Below the pieces are notes generated by a model, which made no database searches, was not told the origin of the DNA, and worked only from the letters and a program-made list of their open reading frames with translations. The position numbers were made by a program, and so were the translations under genes. Below, piece after piece: positions 53,563 through 62,231 of a stretch of DNA of 64,000 nucleotides; the first letter of the stretch is position 1, and each line of letters begins with the position of its first letter. The DNA lies in NCBI GenBank assembly GCA_002352105.1, contig DEHV01000047.1:28050-92049 (forward strand), in the 5' to 3' direction. Source of the DNA: Chitinophagaceae bacterium UBA2791 (GTDB taxonomy: Bacteria; Bacteroidota; Bacteroidia; Chitinophagales; Chitinophagaceae).

Positions 53563-54453
53563 ATGTTTACGTTGAACTGTAAAGGAAAGCTATTGGATAT
53601 CCGGGAGCCTGTCGTCATGGGCGTCATTAATGTTACGCCTGATTCTTTTTATGAAGGAAGCCGGATGATGCAAACGAATATCGCGGGCGTGGAAACAGCG
53701 GTTATCGATCCGGTTCTCAGGAAGGCCGAGCAGATGATCCACGATGGCGCGGGCATTATTGATATCGGCGCGCAGAGTTCCCGTCCCGGGGCGCCCCTGC
53801 TTTCAGCCGAGGAAGAGCTTTTCCGGCTGACTGGCGTTTTTGAAGCGCTGACGCTTCATTTTCCCGACGCGATTTTTTCAATAGATAGTTTTTATAGCCG
53901 GGTAGCTTCGGAAGCCGCGGCAGCGGGCGCATCGATCATCAACGATATCAGCGGGGGAAGCATGGACCGCCAGATGCTGGCTGTGGCCGGCCGGTCGGGC
54001 CTTCCGTATATTTGCATGCACATGCGCGGAACGCCGCAAACCATGCAACAGTTGACCGGTTATGAAAACGTTACGTTGGAAGTACTGGATTATTTTATTG
54101 CCAGAACAGAAGCCTGCCGCCTGGCGGGAATCAAGGACGTCATTATAGATCCCGGGTTTGGATTCAGTAAAAACCGCCGGCAGAACTTTGAACTGCTGAG
54201 GAATATGCCTGTTTTAAAAGCCCTGAACAAGCCCATTCTGGCCGGATTATCGAGAAAGTCGATGGTATACAAAACCCTGGGCGTAGGCCCCGAGCAGGCG
54301 TTGAACGGAACGACAGCGCTAAATACCCTGGCGCTGATGCATGGCGCGAACATATTAAGAGCGCACGATGTGCGCGAGGCGCGGGAATGCATTGTTTTGT
54401 TCAGGGAATGGCAGGATGCGGACAGGCAGGAAGATATTGCCGCAGAAGCCTAA
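53563..54453 (+). CDS. folP: Dihydropteroate synthase
   Basis: 296 residues. Joins 6-hydroxymethyl-dihydropterin diphosphate to p-aminobenzoate in folate synthesis and is the sulfonamide target. The TIM-barrel signatures are present: PVVMGVINVTPDSFYEGS, IIDIGAQSSRPGA, SIINDISGG, DVIIDPGFGFSK and AGLSRKSM. It diverges from DUF1599. The diadenylate cyclase that often follows folP in Bacteroidota is absent; a hairpin terminator lies directly after the stop. Confidence 0.96.
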   Translation: MFTLNCKGKLLDIREPVVMGVINVTPDSFYEGSRMMQTNIAGVETAVIDPVLRKAEQMIHDGAGIIDIGAQSSRPGAPLLSAEEELFRLTGVFEALTLHFPDAIFSIDSFYSRVASEAAAAGASIINDISGGSMDRQMLAVAGRSGLPYICMHMRGTPQTMQQLTGYENVTLEVLDYFIARTEACRLAGIKDVIIDPGFGFSKNRRQNFELLRNMPVLKALNKPILAGLSRKSMVYKTLGVGPEQALNGTTALNTLALMHGANILRAHDVREARECIVLFREWQDADRQEDIAAEA

Positions 54454-54456
54454 AAA

Positions 54457-54495
54457 ATCCCGGCGCCTGGGCGACCGGGATCAATATTTTTGTTT
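54457..54495. terminator. Bidirectional intrinsic terminator between folP and FKBP
   Basis: ATCCCGG (54457-54463) pairs with CCGGGAT (54475-54481). The plus strand continues with ATATTTTTGTTTT, and the minus strand ends the stem with TTTTTT, so it can stop both convergent transcripts. Confidence 0.75.
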
Positions 54496-54515
54496 TCAAC
54501 AATGTCTTTTGATCT

Positions 54516-55433
54516 CTACTTACTCCCCGGCTGGGCAGGAGGAGCAGGCGTGGTAACGTCCACCACTTCCACATCGAATATCAGGTTGTCGAATGCCTTG
54601 AAAGGCGCGCCCTGCGGCGGGTTGGGACCATAAGCCAGCATGGAGGGAATGTATAACCTGCCCTTGCCGCCCTTGCTGAACAAACGAAGACCGTCATCCC
54701 ATCCTTCGATCGCGCCCCTGCCGCCGATCACCAGCACAAAGGGATCGGTATGGCCGAACGTGGTATCCAGGTTGGTATCAAACACGGTCCCGTCGAAAGT
54801 CTGCCCCTTGTACATTACATGAACGGCTTTGCCGCTATCGGCCGCGGGGCCGCTGCCTTTTGCGAGTATCTCTACAAAGGTTCCCTTCTCGGTTTTTTCG
54901 GCCTTGATATTATTGTCGGCAAGATATTTTTCAATATCCTTTACTTCCTGCGCTTTCTTATCTTCCAGCAATGCCTGCTGATCGTTTCTCACATCATCTT
55001 CGCTGGTGAAAATATCCTCCACTTTCAGGACGAGCGTAAGCTTGTCTTTCTTGCCGATAAACGGAGGCAGCTGCCCCTGCTTTTTCAATAGACTGTCGGC
55101 AAGCATAACGATGACCGCGCTGTCCCCCTTTCTTAACTGGTCGAATATTTCAGCAGGATTATAAACGGGGCCCACGCTATCCACTGCCGCGTAGGTTGGA
55201 AGGCCGCCCAGGCTGGTCGATAAAACAGAATCGCCTTTTCCGGTCCGCTCCACTTTTTGCGTATAATGGACTTTAAGGAATTCGCCTTTTTTTGCCAGTT
55301 CGCCTTTCCCGTCGGATATGACCTTATAAAGCAATCCGCTCTTTGTTTTTTTGAATGAGCCGCCGCCCTTCGAGCAAGCGCCGAATACCAGCAAAAGGGC
55401 CATTCCAAGAATAATTGTCGTGATTTTTTTCAT
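54516..55433 (-). CDS. FKBP-type peptidyl-prolyl isomerase, lipoprotein
   Basis: 305 residues. Lipobox FGAC gives an acylated Cys at about residue 20. Two FKBP domains follow: a divergent one at about 30-145, and a canonical C-terminal one at about 190-295 with VHVMYKGQTFDGTVFD and the active-site region IEGWDDGLRLFSKGG, then a Pro/Ala-rich tail. It likely assists folding or maturation of envelope proteins. It ends convergent to folP and follows the DHH gene by seven bases. Confidence 0.9.
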   Translation of the reverse strand: MKKITTIILGMALLLVFGACSKGGGSFKKTKSGLLYKVISDGKGELAKKGEFLKVHYTQKVERTGKGDSVLSTSLGGLPTYAAVDSVGPVYNPAEIFDQLRKGDSAVIVMLADSLLKKQGQLPPFIGKKDKLTLVLKVEDIFTSEDDVRNDQQALLEDKKAQEVKDIEKYLADNNIKAEKTEKGTFVEILAKGSGPAADSGKAVHVMYKGQTFDGTVFDTNLDTTFGHTDPFVLVIGGRGAIEGWDDGLRLFSKGGKGRLYIPSMLAYGPNPPQGAPFKAFDNLIFDVEVVDVTTPAPPAQPGSK

Positions 55434-55440
55434 TAGTTGT

Positions 55441-56448
55441 TTATTTTAGCGCTGAGGCGTTTTCTTTCATGGCCTCTAAAAATTTTTGTACCGTTGTTTC
55501 CAGGGAGTCGGGACTTCTTCCCCCGGCGGCGTTAAAATGCCCTCCGCCATTAAAATACTTCCGGGCAAAGGAATTAACGTCAAATCCGCCCTTGCTGCGA
55601 AAGCTCCATTTGCGCTCCTCGTCCCTGTCGATCACCAGGGCGGCAAGTTTTATGCCCTGTATGCTTAAGGGATAGTTAACCAGCCCTTCGGTATCGCCGG
55701 TCTTTATCTGGAAACGAAGCAGGTCTTTTTTGGAAATGGCGATCAGCGCGGTATTGTATTCATAATACAGTTCCATCCTGTTCATCAGCACATGCCCCAG
55801 GAAACGGAGCCTGTTCTCCAGGAAATTATCGTAAATGTTTTCGTGCACTTTGGCGTGGTCCAACCCCTTGTCTTTCAGCTCAGCGACCATCCGGTGCACG
55901 CCGGCATGCGTGGAGGCAAACCGGAACGATCCCGTATCGGCCATCACGCCGGCATACAGGCATTCTGCAATGGTATTATTGATCCTGTCCCTGTGACCCG
56001 AACCGACAATAAAATCATAGATCATTTCACAGGTAGAACTTTTTGAAGTATCGCTTGCGCCGTATTCAAAATTATCCGCATCAGGCTGCTGATGATGATC
56101 AATCAGTATGCGCGTGCAGCGGACCTCATAAAGTTTGGGCGCAAGGTTTTTGGTCCTGGAAAAGATGTTGAAGTCCAGGCAGAACAACCATTCGGCATTT
56201 TTCAGCGCTTCTTCGGCCTTGTCGGGGGATGCTTCGAAATCTATCACCTTATCGGTTCCCGGCATCCAGTTTAGCCAGCTTGCCCAATTGGTTGGGGAGA
56301 TAACAGTTACCTGGTGTCCGAAACTCCGTAAAAAATGGTACAGCCCGAGTGAAGATCCCATGGCGTCGGGATCAGGCTTTTGGTGAGTGGTGATCGCCAC
56401 CCGCCTGGGCGTCGTTAATAATCCGTATATTTCCGTTATAGACTTCAT
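55441..56448 (-). CDS. DHH/DHHA1 phosphoesterase (NrnA-like oligoribonuclease/pAp phosphatase)
   Basis: 335 residues. The DHH domain has THQKPDPDAMGS near the start and the motif ILIDHHQQPD with DHH at 117-119; the DHHA1 domain holds GGGHFNAAGG near 300. All metal-ligand motifs are intact. NrnA-type enzymes degrade nanoRNA and dephosphorylate pAp. It is the first gene of a pair with the FKBP lipoprotein and diverges from ndk. Confidence 0.9.
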   Translation of the reverse strand: MKSITEIYGLLTTPRRVAITTHQKPDPDAMGSSLGLYHFLRSFGHQVTVISPTNWASWLNWMPGTDKVIDFEASPDKAEEALKNAEWLFCLDFNIFSRTKNLAPKLYEVRCTRILIDHHQQPDADNFEYGASDTSKSSTCEMIYDFIVGSGHRDRINNTIAECLYAGVMADTGSFRFASTHAGVHRMVAELKDKGLDHAKVHENIYDNFLENRLRFLGHVLMNRMELYYEYNTALIAISKKDLLRFQIKTGDTEGLVNYPLSIQGIKLAALVIDRDEERKWSFRSKGGFDVNSFARKYFNGGGHFNAAGGRSPDSLETTVQKFLEAMKENASALK

Positions 56449-56565
56449 TAAAATGCGTGCAAAGTTGCGGAATTAATGGCCAATTGCCAATTTTTACTTG
56501 AATCCTTTCCAATTGTCTGAAGGCAAATGGTAAACTTACTATAACTTGCGCCCAAAATGCGCAAT

Positions 56566-56982
56566 ATGAGCAATAGAACGTTTACCATGATCAAGCCGGA
56601 CGCCATGAAAAATGGCCATGCCGGGGCGATCATCGACCAGATCATTAAAAAAGGATTTAAGATCATCGCTTTAAAACAGACAAGGCTGGATGCGGGGAAA
56701 GCCGGAGAATTTTATGCCGTTCACAAAGAAAGGCCCTTTTATGGAGAACTGGTATCTTTTATGAGCAGCGGCCCCATTATTGCGGCTATCCTTGAAAAAG
56801 AGAATGCGGTGAATGATTTTCGCGCGCTTATCGGCGCCACCGACCCCGCTAAAGCCGACGAGGGGACCATCAGGAAGCTTTTCGCGACCTCGCTGGGAGA
56901 AAATGCCATTCATGGCAGCGATAGCGATGAAAACGCTAAAATCGAGGGCGATTTCTTTTTCAGCGCCCTGGAAAGAATATGA
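56566..56982 (+). CDS. ndk: Nucleoside diphosphate kinase
   Basis: 138 residues from the ATG at 56566; an in-frame ATG at 56557 adds three residues. It transfers the gamma-phosphate from ATP to NDPs through a phospho-His. The start RTFTMIKPDAMKNGHAG and the active-site His in NAIHGSDSDENA are diagnostic. The purE gene follows by about 38 bases. Confidence 0.97.
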   Translation: MSNRTFTMIKPDAMKNGHAGAIIDQIIKKGFKIIALKQTRLDAGKAGEFYAVHKERPFYGELVSFMSSGPIIAAILEKENAVNDFRALIGATDPAKADEGTIRKLFATSLGENAIHGSDSDENAKIEGDFFFSALERI

Positions 56983-57020
56983 TCTTTCTTCGACATTGTT
57001 GAACCTCAGAATGCATAAGT

Positions 57021-57545
57021 ATGAAAAAAGCCCCTATTGTAGGTATCATCATGGGTAGCGACAGCGATCTTCCGGTCATGAAGGCGGCCGCGGACCTGCT
57101 AAAGGATTTTGACATACCATTTGAACTCACCATCGTATCGGCTCATCGTACCCCTGAACGCATGATCCGGTACGCTTCTGAGGCCCGGTCAAGAGGATTA
57201 AAGGTTATTATTGCAGGAGCAGGCGGCGCGGCCCATCTTCCCGGGATGGTGGCGTCTGTTACTTCGCTCCCCGTTATTGGAGTGCCGGTGAAATCTTCCA
57301 ACTCCATCGACGGATGGGATTCCGTTCTCTCCATTTTACAAATGCCTAATGGCATTCCGGTGGCTACCGTAGCCCTGAATGCTTCGAAAAATGCGGCAAT
57401 CCTCGCCGCCAGTATAATCGGTTCATTCGACGAGACCATCGGCAATAAACTGATCGCCTTTAAAAAAGAACTGGAAACAGAAGTGATCGGCAAGGCAGAA
57501 AAAATAAAGGCCCAGGGATGGCAAAATCTTTTCGATAAGGAATAA
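57021..57545 (+). CDS. purE: 5-(carboxyamino)imidazole ribonucleotide mutase
   Basis: 174 residues, the class I PurE mutase that interconverts N5-CAIR and CAIR in purine synthesis. It shows GSDSDLPVM, the catalytic His in VSAHRTPERM, and IAGAGGAAHLPGM. It follows ndk by 38 bases; the partner purK is not in the window. A terminator hairpin follows. Confidence 0.96.
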   Translation: MKKAPIVGIIMGSDSDLPVMKAAADLLKDFDIPFELTIVSAHRTPERMIRYASEARSRGLKVIIAGAGGAAHLPGMVASVTSLPVIGVPVKSSNSIDGWDSVLSILQMPNGIPVATVALNASKNAAILAASIIGSFDETIGNKLIAFKKELETEVIGKAEKIKAQGWQNLFDKE

Positions 57546-57557
57546 GCCCCCGTATAT

Positions 57558-57586
57558 CCTGAATATTCGTTCAGGTCATTTTATTT
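57558..57586 (+). terminator. Intrinsic terminator after purE
   Basis: CCTGAA (57558-57563) pairs with TTCAGG (57570-57575), then a T-rich run (TCATTTTATTT). Confidence 0.6.
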
Positions 57587-57683
57587 AAGACAGCTAACCC
57601 ATCGGGTCATATAATATTTGTTGAGAATGAATTGGGTCATAATTTTTAAGAATGAAACGTGAGATAAAAATGAAAATATCCGG

Positions 57684-58394
57684 ATGAAACTAAAACTTAC
57701 CGATTATAAAAAGATACAAGACAGTTCCCCGCTTATCAACGATCTCTTCGTCAGGAACGAGACCTACGACGGCAACCTGGATGTTTTTTTAGGCAGGCTT
57801 CGCCAGTTGGGCGTCGCCAGGCTGAATGTTTCCGCATCGGTTACCATCGAAGATCACCTGATTTTTTTTAACAGCGCCAACGAGTACAATATCATCAACC
57901 AGGCCATCATTACCTGCCCGGGTTTTAAGGATGATCAGGCCGGCATTTCCTTAGCGGCGCTTTCCCTCTATATGCCGGACGGCGCCGATCCGGCCATCGG
58001 TATTACCGGCGTGGCATATTCGCCCCTGAATGATTGCCTGGTGTTCTCCGCTGCTTCCGCTAATACTCCGGCAGAAGAAGATGAAACGCCGAAAGAGGAT
58101 GGCATGGATCCCGGCAAATCGATCTGGGAGGTTCCGGCTGCTGAGGCCGGCAAAAAAACAGGGCTGCAGAAAAGTTATATCGGGATCATTGAAAATGCGG
58201 CAAGGAAGGTCGGCAGAAAAAAGATGAGGGTGAACTCGGTGACGGAGCTTTCCACCCTGGAAAAAAGAATAAAAGGCTTTTTGGCGGGCCGTATCTTCTT
58301 GCGGGAAGAGAAGGAAGGAAAACTGAAGATCAGCCTCAGGGCCGATAATGAAAAGGGCGTAGCCCACCTGTTAAAGCTGAAAATAAAATTATAA
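57684..58394 (+). CDS. Conserved-looking hypothetical protein
   Basis: 236 residues, no signal peptide. The N-terminal half is strand-rich (ARLNVSASVTIEDHLIFF, GIGITGVAYSPLNDCLVF). A charged Glu/Asp-rich linker follows at about 132-150 (EEDETPKEDGMD), then a basic helical C-terminal segment (ENAARKVGRKKMRVNSV). I do not recognise a family. The 140-base spacer before it and the terminator after it suggest an independent unit. Possible roles include a cytosolic binding protein; nothing catalytic is visible. Confidence 0.7.
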   Translation: MKLKLTDYKKIQDSSPLINDLFVRNETYDGNLDVFLGRLRQLGVARLNVSASVTIEDHLIFFNSANEYNIINQAIITCPGFKDDQAGISLAALSLYMPDGADPAIGITGVAYSPLNDCLVFSAASANTPAEEDETPKEDGMDPGKSIWEVPAAEAGKKTGLQKSYIGIIENAARKVGRKKMRVNSVTELSTLEKRIKGFLAGRIFLREEKEGKLKISLRADNEKGVAHLLKLKIKL

Positions 58395-58408
58395 GGACCG
58401 CGACATGC

Positions 58409-58436
58409 CGGCGGGTTAAAAACACCGCCGATTTTC
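58409..58436 (+). terminator. Possible terminator after the hypothetical gene
   Basis: CGGCGG (58409-58414) pairs with CCGCCG (58425-58430) followed by ATTTTC. Confidence 0.45.
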
Positions 58437-58508
58437 GCCTGCTACCCCGCATAACGGCCTTTCACTGCAAGGATGAATTCCTGAACCGGGCAGGAAGAAA
58501 AGAGCGTA

Positions 58509-60116
58509 TCAAGTTTGCTGCTCTTTAACTGCCACGACGCGGAATACCTGCTCAAGCGTCAATGATTCGGCATAGAGCATCCGGATAAAATCCTGCCCCC
58601 ACCTGGCGTAGAAAGGCATAAAATTTTCCACTCTTTCCTGTAAGCCGTCCCATGGGAACAATGCGTTTTTCATTGCCTGGATCTGCCGGTGTTGGGCTTC
58701 GAACTTTCTTTTTTCCGCCCTCAGCAGTTTTTTCTCCAGTTCCTGCAAGGGCTTGATGGCCCTGGCCTGTAAGGCCGAAATATGGTCTGTCAGGGAAGGG
58801 TCTACCTGCGCAGCTATTCTCTTTAGCTGTTCATAGTATGACGAGGCATTTTGAATCTCCGCGATCAGCGACAATTGATGAGAGGATTCCCTTTTTACCA
58901 GTTCATTGACCAGGGTTTGTTCGTCCTTGAACAGGCTGGCGAGATCGAAGCCAAGCGCTTCCATTTTCTTCAGCCATTGCTCATCCATTACCAGAAAGGA
59001 ATTTCTGAGGATCAAAGCGGGATAAGGCGTTTGATAATGATCAAATAGATCTTTCAGTTCCAGCCAGTAGGCCAGCTCCCCTCCTCCTCCGACAAAGCCG
59101 ATATTGGGAAGTATCTTTTCCTGGGATAATCCCCGGAGAATCACATTGGGACTAAAACGTTCAGGATGCTCTTCCAATTCCTGCCGCAGGGAAGCTTCGG
59201 TAAAACTAATATCCGTTCCCGCTACGATCCAGGTTTCGCCTTGCCTTTCAATCCTGGCCCTGACCTGCTCATCAAGGTAAAAAAGGTTGATCGCGCGCGG
59301 CCGGGCCTGCGCCTTGTACTGCTTCGAGAACCGTTCTATGGTCCTGGCTACGATGGCGGAAGAGGTTTCTTCAAACAGCTCTTGTTCAAATACCGGCGTC
59401 AGCGGTCTTTTTAATGCGGCGTTGTCGGGGATCAGGACCAGCAACCCGTATTCCTCAAACAACCGGTTGACCAGCTTGAGGGTGGCGATCTGGATATTCG
59501 GACTGTTGTTGTAACAGTCTTTCAGCAGTTCGATCAATGCAGGTCCGAACGGTTGCACGGAGAGTTCGCCGCTGATGCGTTCGATGATCTTTTCCAGTCC
59601 CTTCGGCTGCATGCGACCTACCGCGCCTGTCTGGGAAGTATCCCAGGTAAGTTTTTCTCCGTTCAGCGCGATATTGCCCAGCTCGTCGAGGTCCGCATCC
59701 TCACAGCCCATATAGAACACCGGAACAAAATCATACCGGGGAAAGGACTCGCGGAAATGGGCGCACAGCTTTATGATGTGTAATATCTTGTAGATAAAAA
59801 AAAGGCTGCCGGTAAAGATCGCCGGTTGATGCGCAGTGCATACCGTAAACGCGTTTTCGTTGAGGAGTAAGCGAATATTATCGCGCACCTTGTCGGAATG
59901 AGGTATCCCTTCATATTGCCTTGTCAGTTCCTTAACCAGAAGAGCCCTGTCGACAGGGCTCTTCTTTCTATCTTCAATAGCGTTGGAAATCCCGTCGAGC
60001 GAAACGGGATGGCGGTAAAACGAACGCAGATCGTCGGCCTGGCTTACATAGTCGATCGCTACCCGGGAAAAATATCCTGTATCGCCGTAAGCTAAATTAG
60101 TAGAGATACAATCCAT
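58509..60116 (-). CDS. bshC: Bacillithiol biosynthesis cysteine-adding enzyme
   Basis: 535 residues. BshC adds cysteine to glucosaminyl-malate in bacillithiol synthesis. The typical CTAHQPAIFTGSLFFIYKIL segment (about 110-130), the PVFYMGCEDADLDE region and the C-terminal coiled coil (about 430-490) are present. It lies between a hypothetical gene on the other strand and an SMP-30-like gene, so it is not in an operon with the other bsh genes. BshC presence supports the Bacteroidota or Firmicutes-type thiol chemistry of the host. Confidence 0.92.
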   Translation of the reverse strand: MDCISTNLAYGDTGYFSRVAIDYVSQADDLRSFYRHPVSLDGISNAIEDRKKSPVDRALLVKELTRQYEGIPHSDKVRDNIRLLLNENAFTVCTAHQPAIFTGSLFFIYKILHIIKLCAHFRESFPRYDFVPVFYMGCEDADLDELGNIALNGEKLTWDTSQTGAVGRMQPKGLEKIIERISGELSVQPFGPALIELLKDCYNNSPNIQIATLKLVNRLFEEYGLLVLIPDNAALKRPLTPVFEQELFEETSSAIVARTIERFSKQYKAQARPRAINLFYLDEQVRARIERQGETWIVAGTDISFTEASLRQELEEHPERFSPNVILRGLSQEKILPNIGFVGGGGELAYWLELKDLFDHYQTPYPALILRNSFLVMDEQWLKKMEALGFDLASLFKDEQTLVNELVKRESSHQLSLIAEIQNASSYYEQLKRIAAQVDPSLTDHISALQARAIKPLQELEKKLLRAEKRKFEAQHRQIQAMKNALFPWDGLQERVENFMPFYARWGQDFIRMLYAESLTLEQVFRVVAVKEQQT

Positions 60117-60146
60117 ATAACGGTAAAAATAAATACTCTTTATTTA

Positions 60147-60983
60147 TTATTTCAGTTCATAAGCTACCACGCTGTTCTTCCAGAATGTGGGCACGTAGAC
60201 GATCCTGTTTTTCTGGTCGTAACCGATATCGGCAGCGTTGATCTTCTGATCGCGGGTATCGAGCAATTTCTCCTTGCTGCCGTCGGCCTTCACATAATAC
60301 ATCACGCCTCCCCAGCAGGAAACAATAAATTCGTCTTTCTTTACGGGCTCAATACCGTCCGTGCCGCCTTCCATGCCTTCGGCCAGTTTAACGCGGTTCC
60401 TGGCGGCGTCGACCTTCAGTAAGGAACCGTTGTCCAACACATATAAAACGTTATCATGCGCCAGCAGCCCGTTGGGACCTTCCAGGTTATCTAAAAACAA
60501 GTCGGCTTTGCCGTTAGTTATCGTATGCACTTTCTTATCGCGCGAATCGGAAACGTATACCACTCCTTTTTTGTCGACGGTAACATCATTCAGGAACTTC
60601 GCGCCTTCAATTTTTACGCGCTGCGTAATGGTTCCGGTTTTAATGTCAATAGCCGCCACTTCGTCGAGATCGGCTACCCATAACGTATTGTTGTAAACGC
60701 CCATTCCTTTTGGAGCGCTTAATCCTTTCACCCATTCCACATTGATGATCTTGCCGTCCAGTCCGACTTTGGCAATAGAACCCTGCCCGTCTTTCCCGTC
60801 GGGCTTGCCGTCGATGTTAGCAACGTACAAGACCTTGTTCTTCTTATCATAAAAAACAGATTCAGGCACTTTAAGGATCGAATCGGTTTCCCATTTTTTA
60901 ACCAGCTGCCGCTGTGCTGAAGCCAGCAGGCAGGGAAAGACCAATATGGCCAAAAGCGAGTAGGTTTTTACTGATCGTTTCAT
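60147..60983 (-). CDS. Exported SMP-30/NHL-like propeller protein
   Basis: 278 residues from the ATG at 60983; an upstream in-frame ATG adds nine residues before the signal. A Sec signal peptide (SLLAILVFPCLLASAQ, cut after SAQ) is followed by propeller blades with NGLLAHDNVLYVLDNGSLLKV and KVPESVFYDKKNKVLYVAN. It belongs to the SMP-30/gluconolactonase/NHL group, but the metal-site residues are less clear than in the 49734-50642 relative. It lies 40 bases downstream of galM, so it is probably co-transcribed with it and may deal with sugar lactones or ligands. Confidence 0.8.
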   Translation of the reverse strand: MKRSVKTYSLLAILVFPCLLASAQRQLVKKWETDSILKVPESVFYDKKNKVLYVANIDGKPDGKDGQGSIAKVGLDGKIINVEWVKGLSAPKGMGVYNNTLWVADLDEVAAIDIKTGTITQRVKIEGAKFLNDVTVDKKGVVYVSDSRDKKVHTITNGKADLFLDNLEGPNGLLAHDNVLYVLDNGSLLKVDAARNRVKLAEGMEGGTDGIEPVKKDEFIVSCWGGVMYYVKADGSKEKLLDTRDQKINAADIGYDQKNRIVYVPTFWKNSVVAYELK

Positions 60984-61024
60984 GTGTTGTGTTTTTATGA
61001 TTTTATGCAAAATGAGTACCGGTA

Positions 61025-62191
61025 TTATTTGGTGGAAAATTTATAAATGGTGGTCTGCCGGTATTTTTCTCCGGGCCTGAGCAGCGTGCTGGGGAATGAA
61101 GGGTGGTTGGGGGAATCGGGAAAATGCTGCGCTTCCAGGCATATCCCGCTGTGCTTAACATATTTTCTGCCGTATTTCCCGGTCAGGCTGCCATCCAGGA
61201 AATTCCCGGTATACACCTGTAAGCCGGGTTCCGTGGTAAATACTTCCAGGCGTCTTCCGCTTCCTTCATGATATAAGGTCGCCGCCAGTTCCGGTCCGTC
61301 CGATGCGGACCGGCGTAGCGCAAAGTTATGATCATATCCCCCTGGTACTTTGTCTATATTGGTTTTAATAACGACCGGGCTGGTAAGATCCATCGGCGTT
61401 CCCTTAACAGCATCCAGGGCTCCGGTCGGGATCTGTTTGTCGTTCACTACGGTGTAGCGGTCGGCATTTACCGTCAACGTGTGCCCCAGCACGGTAGAAT
61501 CCTTGCCTGCGGATAGATTAAAATAGGCGTGGTTCGTCAAATTAACAGGCGTTCCCTTATCGGTGGTTGCCAGATAGTCGATCTTCAGTTCATTGATATT
61601 GGTAACGGTATAGGTTACCTGTACGTCCAGGCTGCCGGGGTAGCCCTCTTCCCCGTCCTTGCTGTGATAGTTCAATTGTACGCTGTTGGTTTCGGGCAGC
61701 GGTTTGGCGGCCCAGACCACCCTGCTGAAGCCTTTTTCTCCCCCGTGCAGGGAGTTGCCGTTATTGTTTAACGGCAGCTGATATGCTTTTCCGTTCACGA
61801 TAAACTTACCGTTGGCGATACGGTTGGCGTATCTGCCTACCAGGCAGCCGATATAAGGGTTTTCTTTCTGCAGGTAGCCCGGCAGGGAATCAAATCCCAG
61901 CAGGACATCCCCCCATTGGCCGCTGGAATCCGGCACCATAATACTGGTTAAGGTTCCTCCGTAATTGATGATCTTCACTTCCATGCCGGCGGGGTTGGAA
62001 AGCGTATATTGAATGATGTCCTGTCCGTCTACCGAGCCGAATTTTTCCTGTTTGACAGATGACGCGTTTTGTTGTTGCATGTGCTGATCAGTTTGTGTTT
62101 GGGGAGTAGCCGCTTCCTCGCCGCTGCAACCGTTTAAGCCAAACACGACTGGCAACAGGAAAACAAAAGCTTTGGAAAAAAGTTTGAACAT
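61025..62191 (-). CDS. galM: Aldose 1-epimerase, lipoprotein
   Basis: 388 residues. The leader lipobox FGLNGC gives an acylated Cys at about residue 22, so the enzyme is exported. It interconverts the anomers of aldoses. The fold signatures are present: VGRYANRIANGKF, the catalytic His in TNHAYFNL and Glu in GICLEAQHFPDSP near the C-terminus. It follows rimO by 40 bases, and an exported propeller gene follows, giving a rimO-galM-propeller run. Confidence 0.93.
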   Translation of the reverse strand: MFKLFSKAFVFLLPVVFGLNGCSGEEAATPQTQTDQHMQQQNASSVKQEKFGSVDGQDIIQYTLSNPAGMEVKIINYGGTLTSIMVPDSSGQWGDVLLGFDSLPGYLQKENPYIGCLVGRYANRIANGKFIVNGKAYQLPLNNNGNSLHGGEKGFSRVVWAAKPLPETNSVQLNYHSKDGEEGYPGSLDVQVTYTVTNINELKIDYLATTDKGTPVNLTNHAYFNLSAGKDSTVLGHTLTVNADRYTVVNDKQIPTGALDAVKGTPMDLTSPVVIKTNIDKVPGGYDHNFALRRSASDGPELAATLYHEGSGRRLEVFTTEPGLQVYTGNFLDGSLTGKYGRKYVKHSGICLEAQHFPDSPNHPSFPSTLLRPGEKYRQTTIYKFSTK

Positions 62192-62231
62192 ATGGCTTCA
62201 TTAATAAATAATCTGTGAATATATTCTATCA

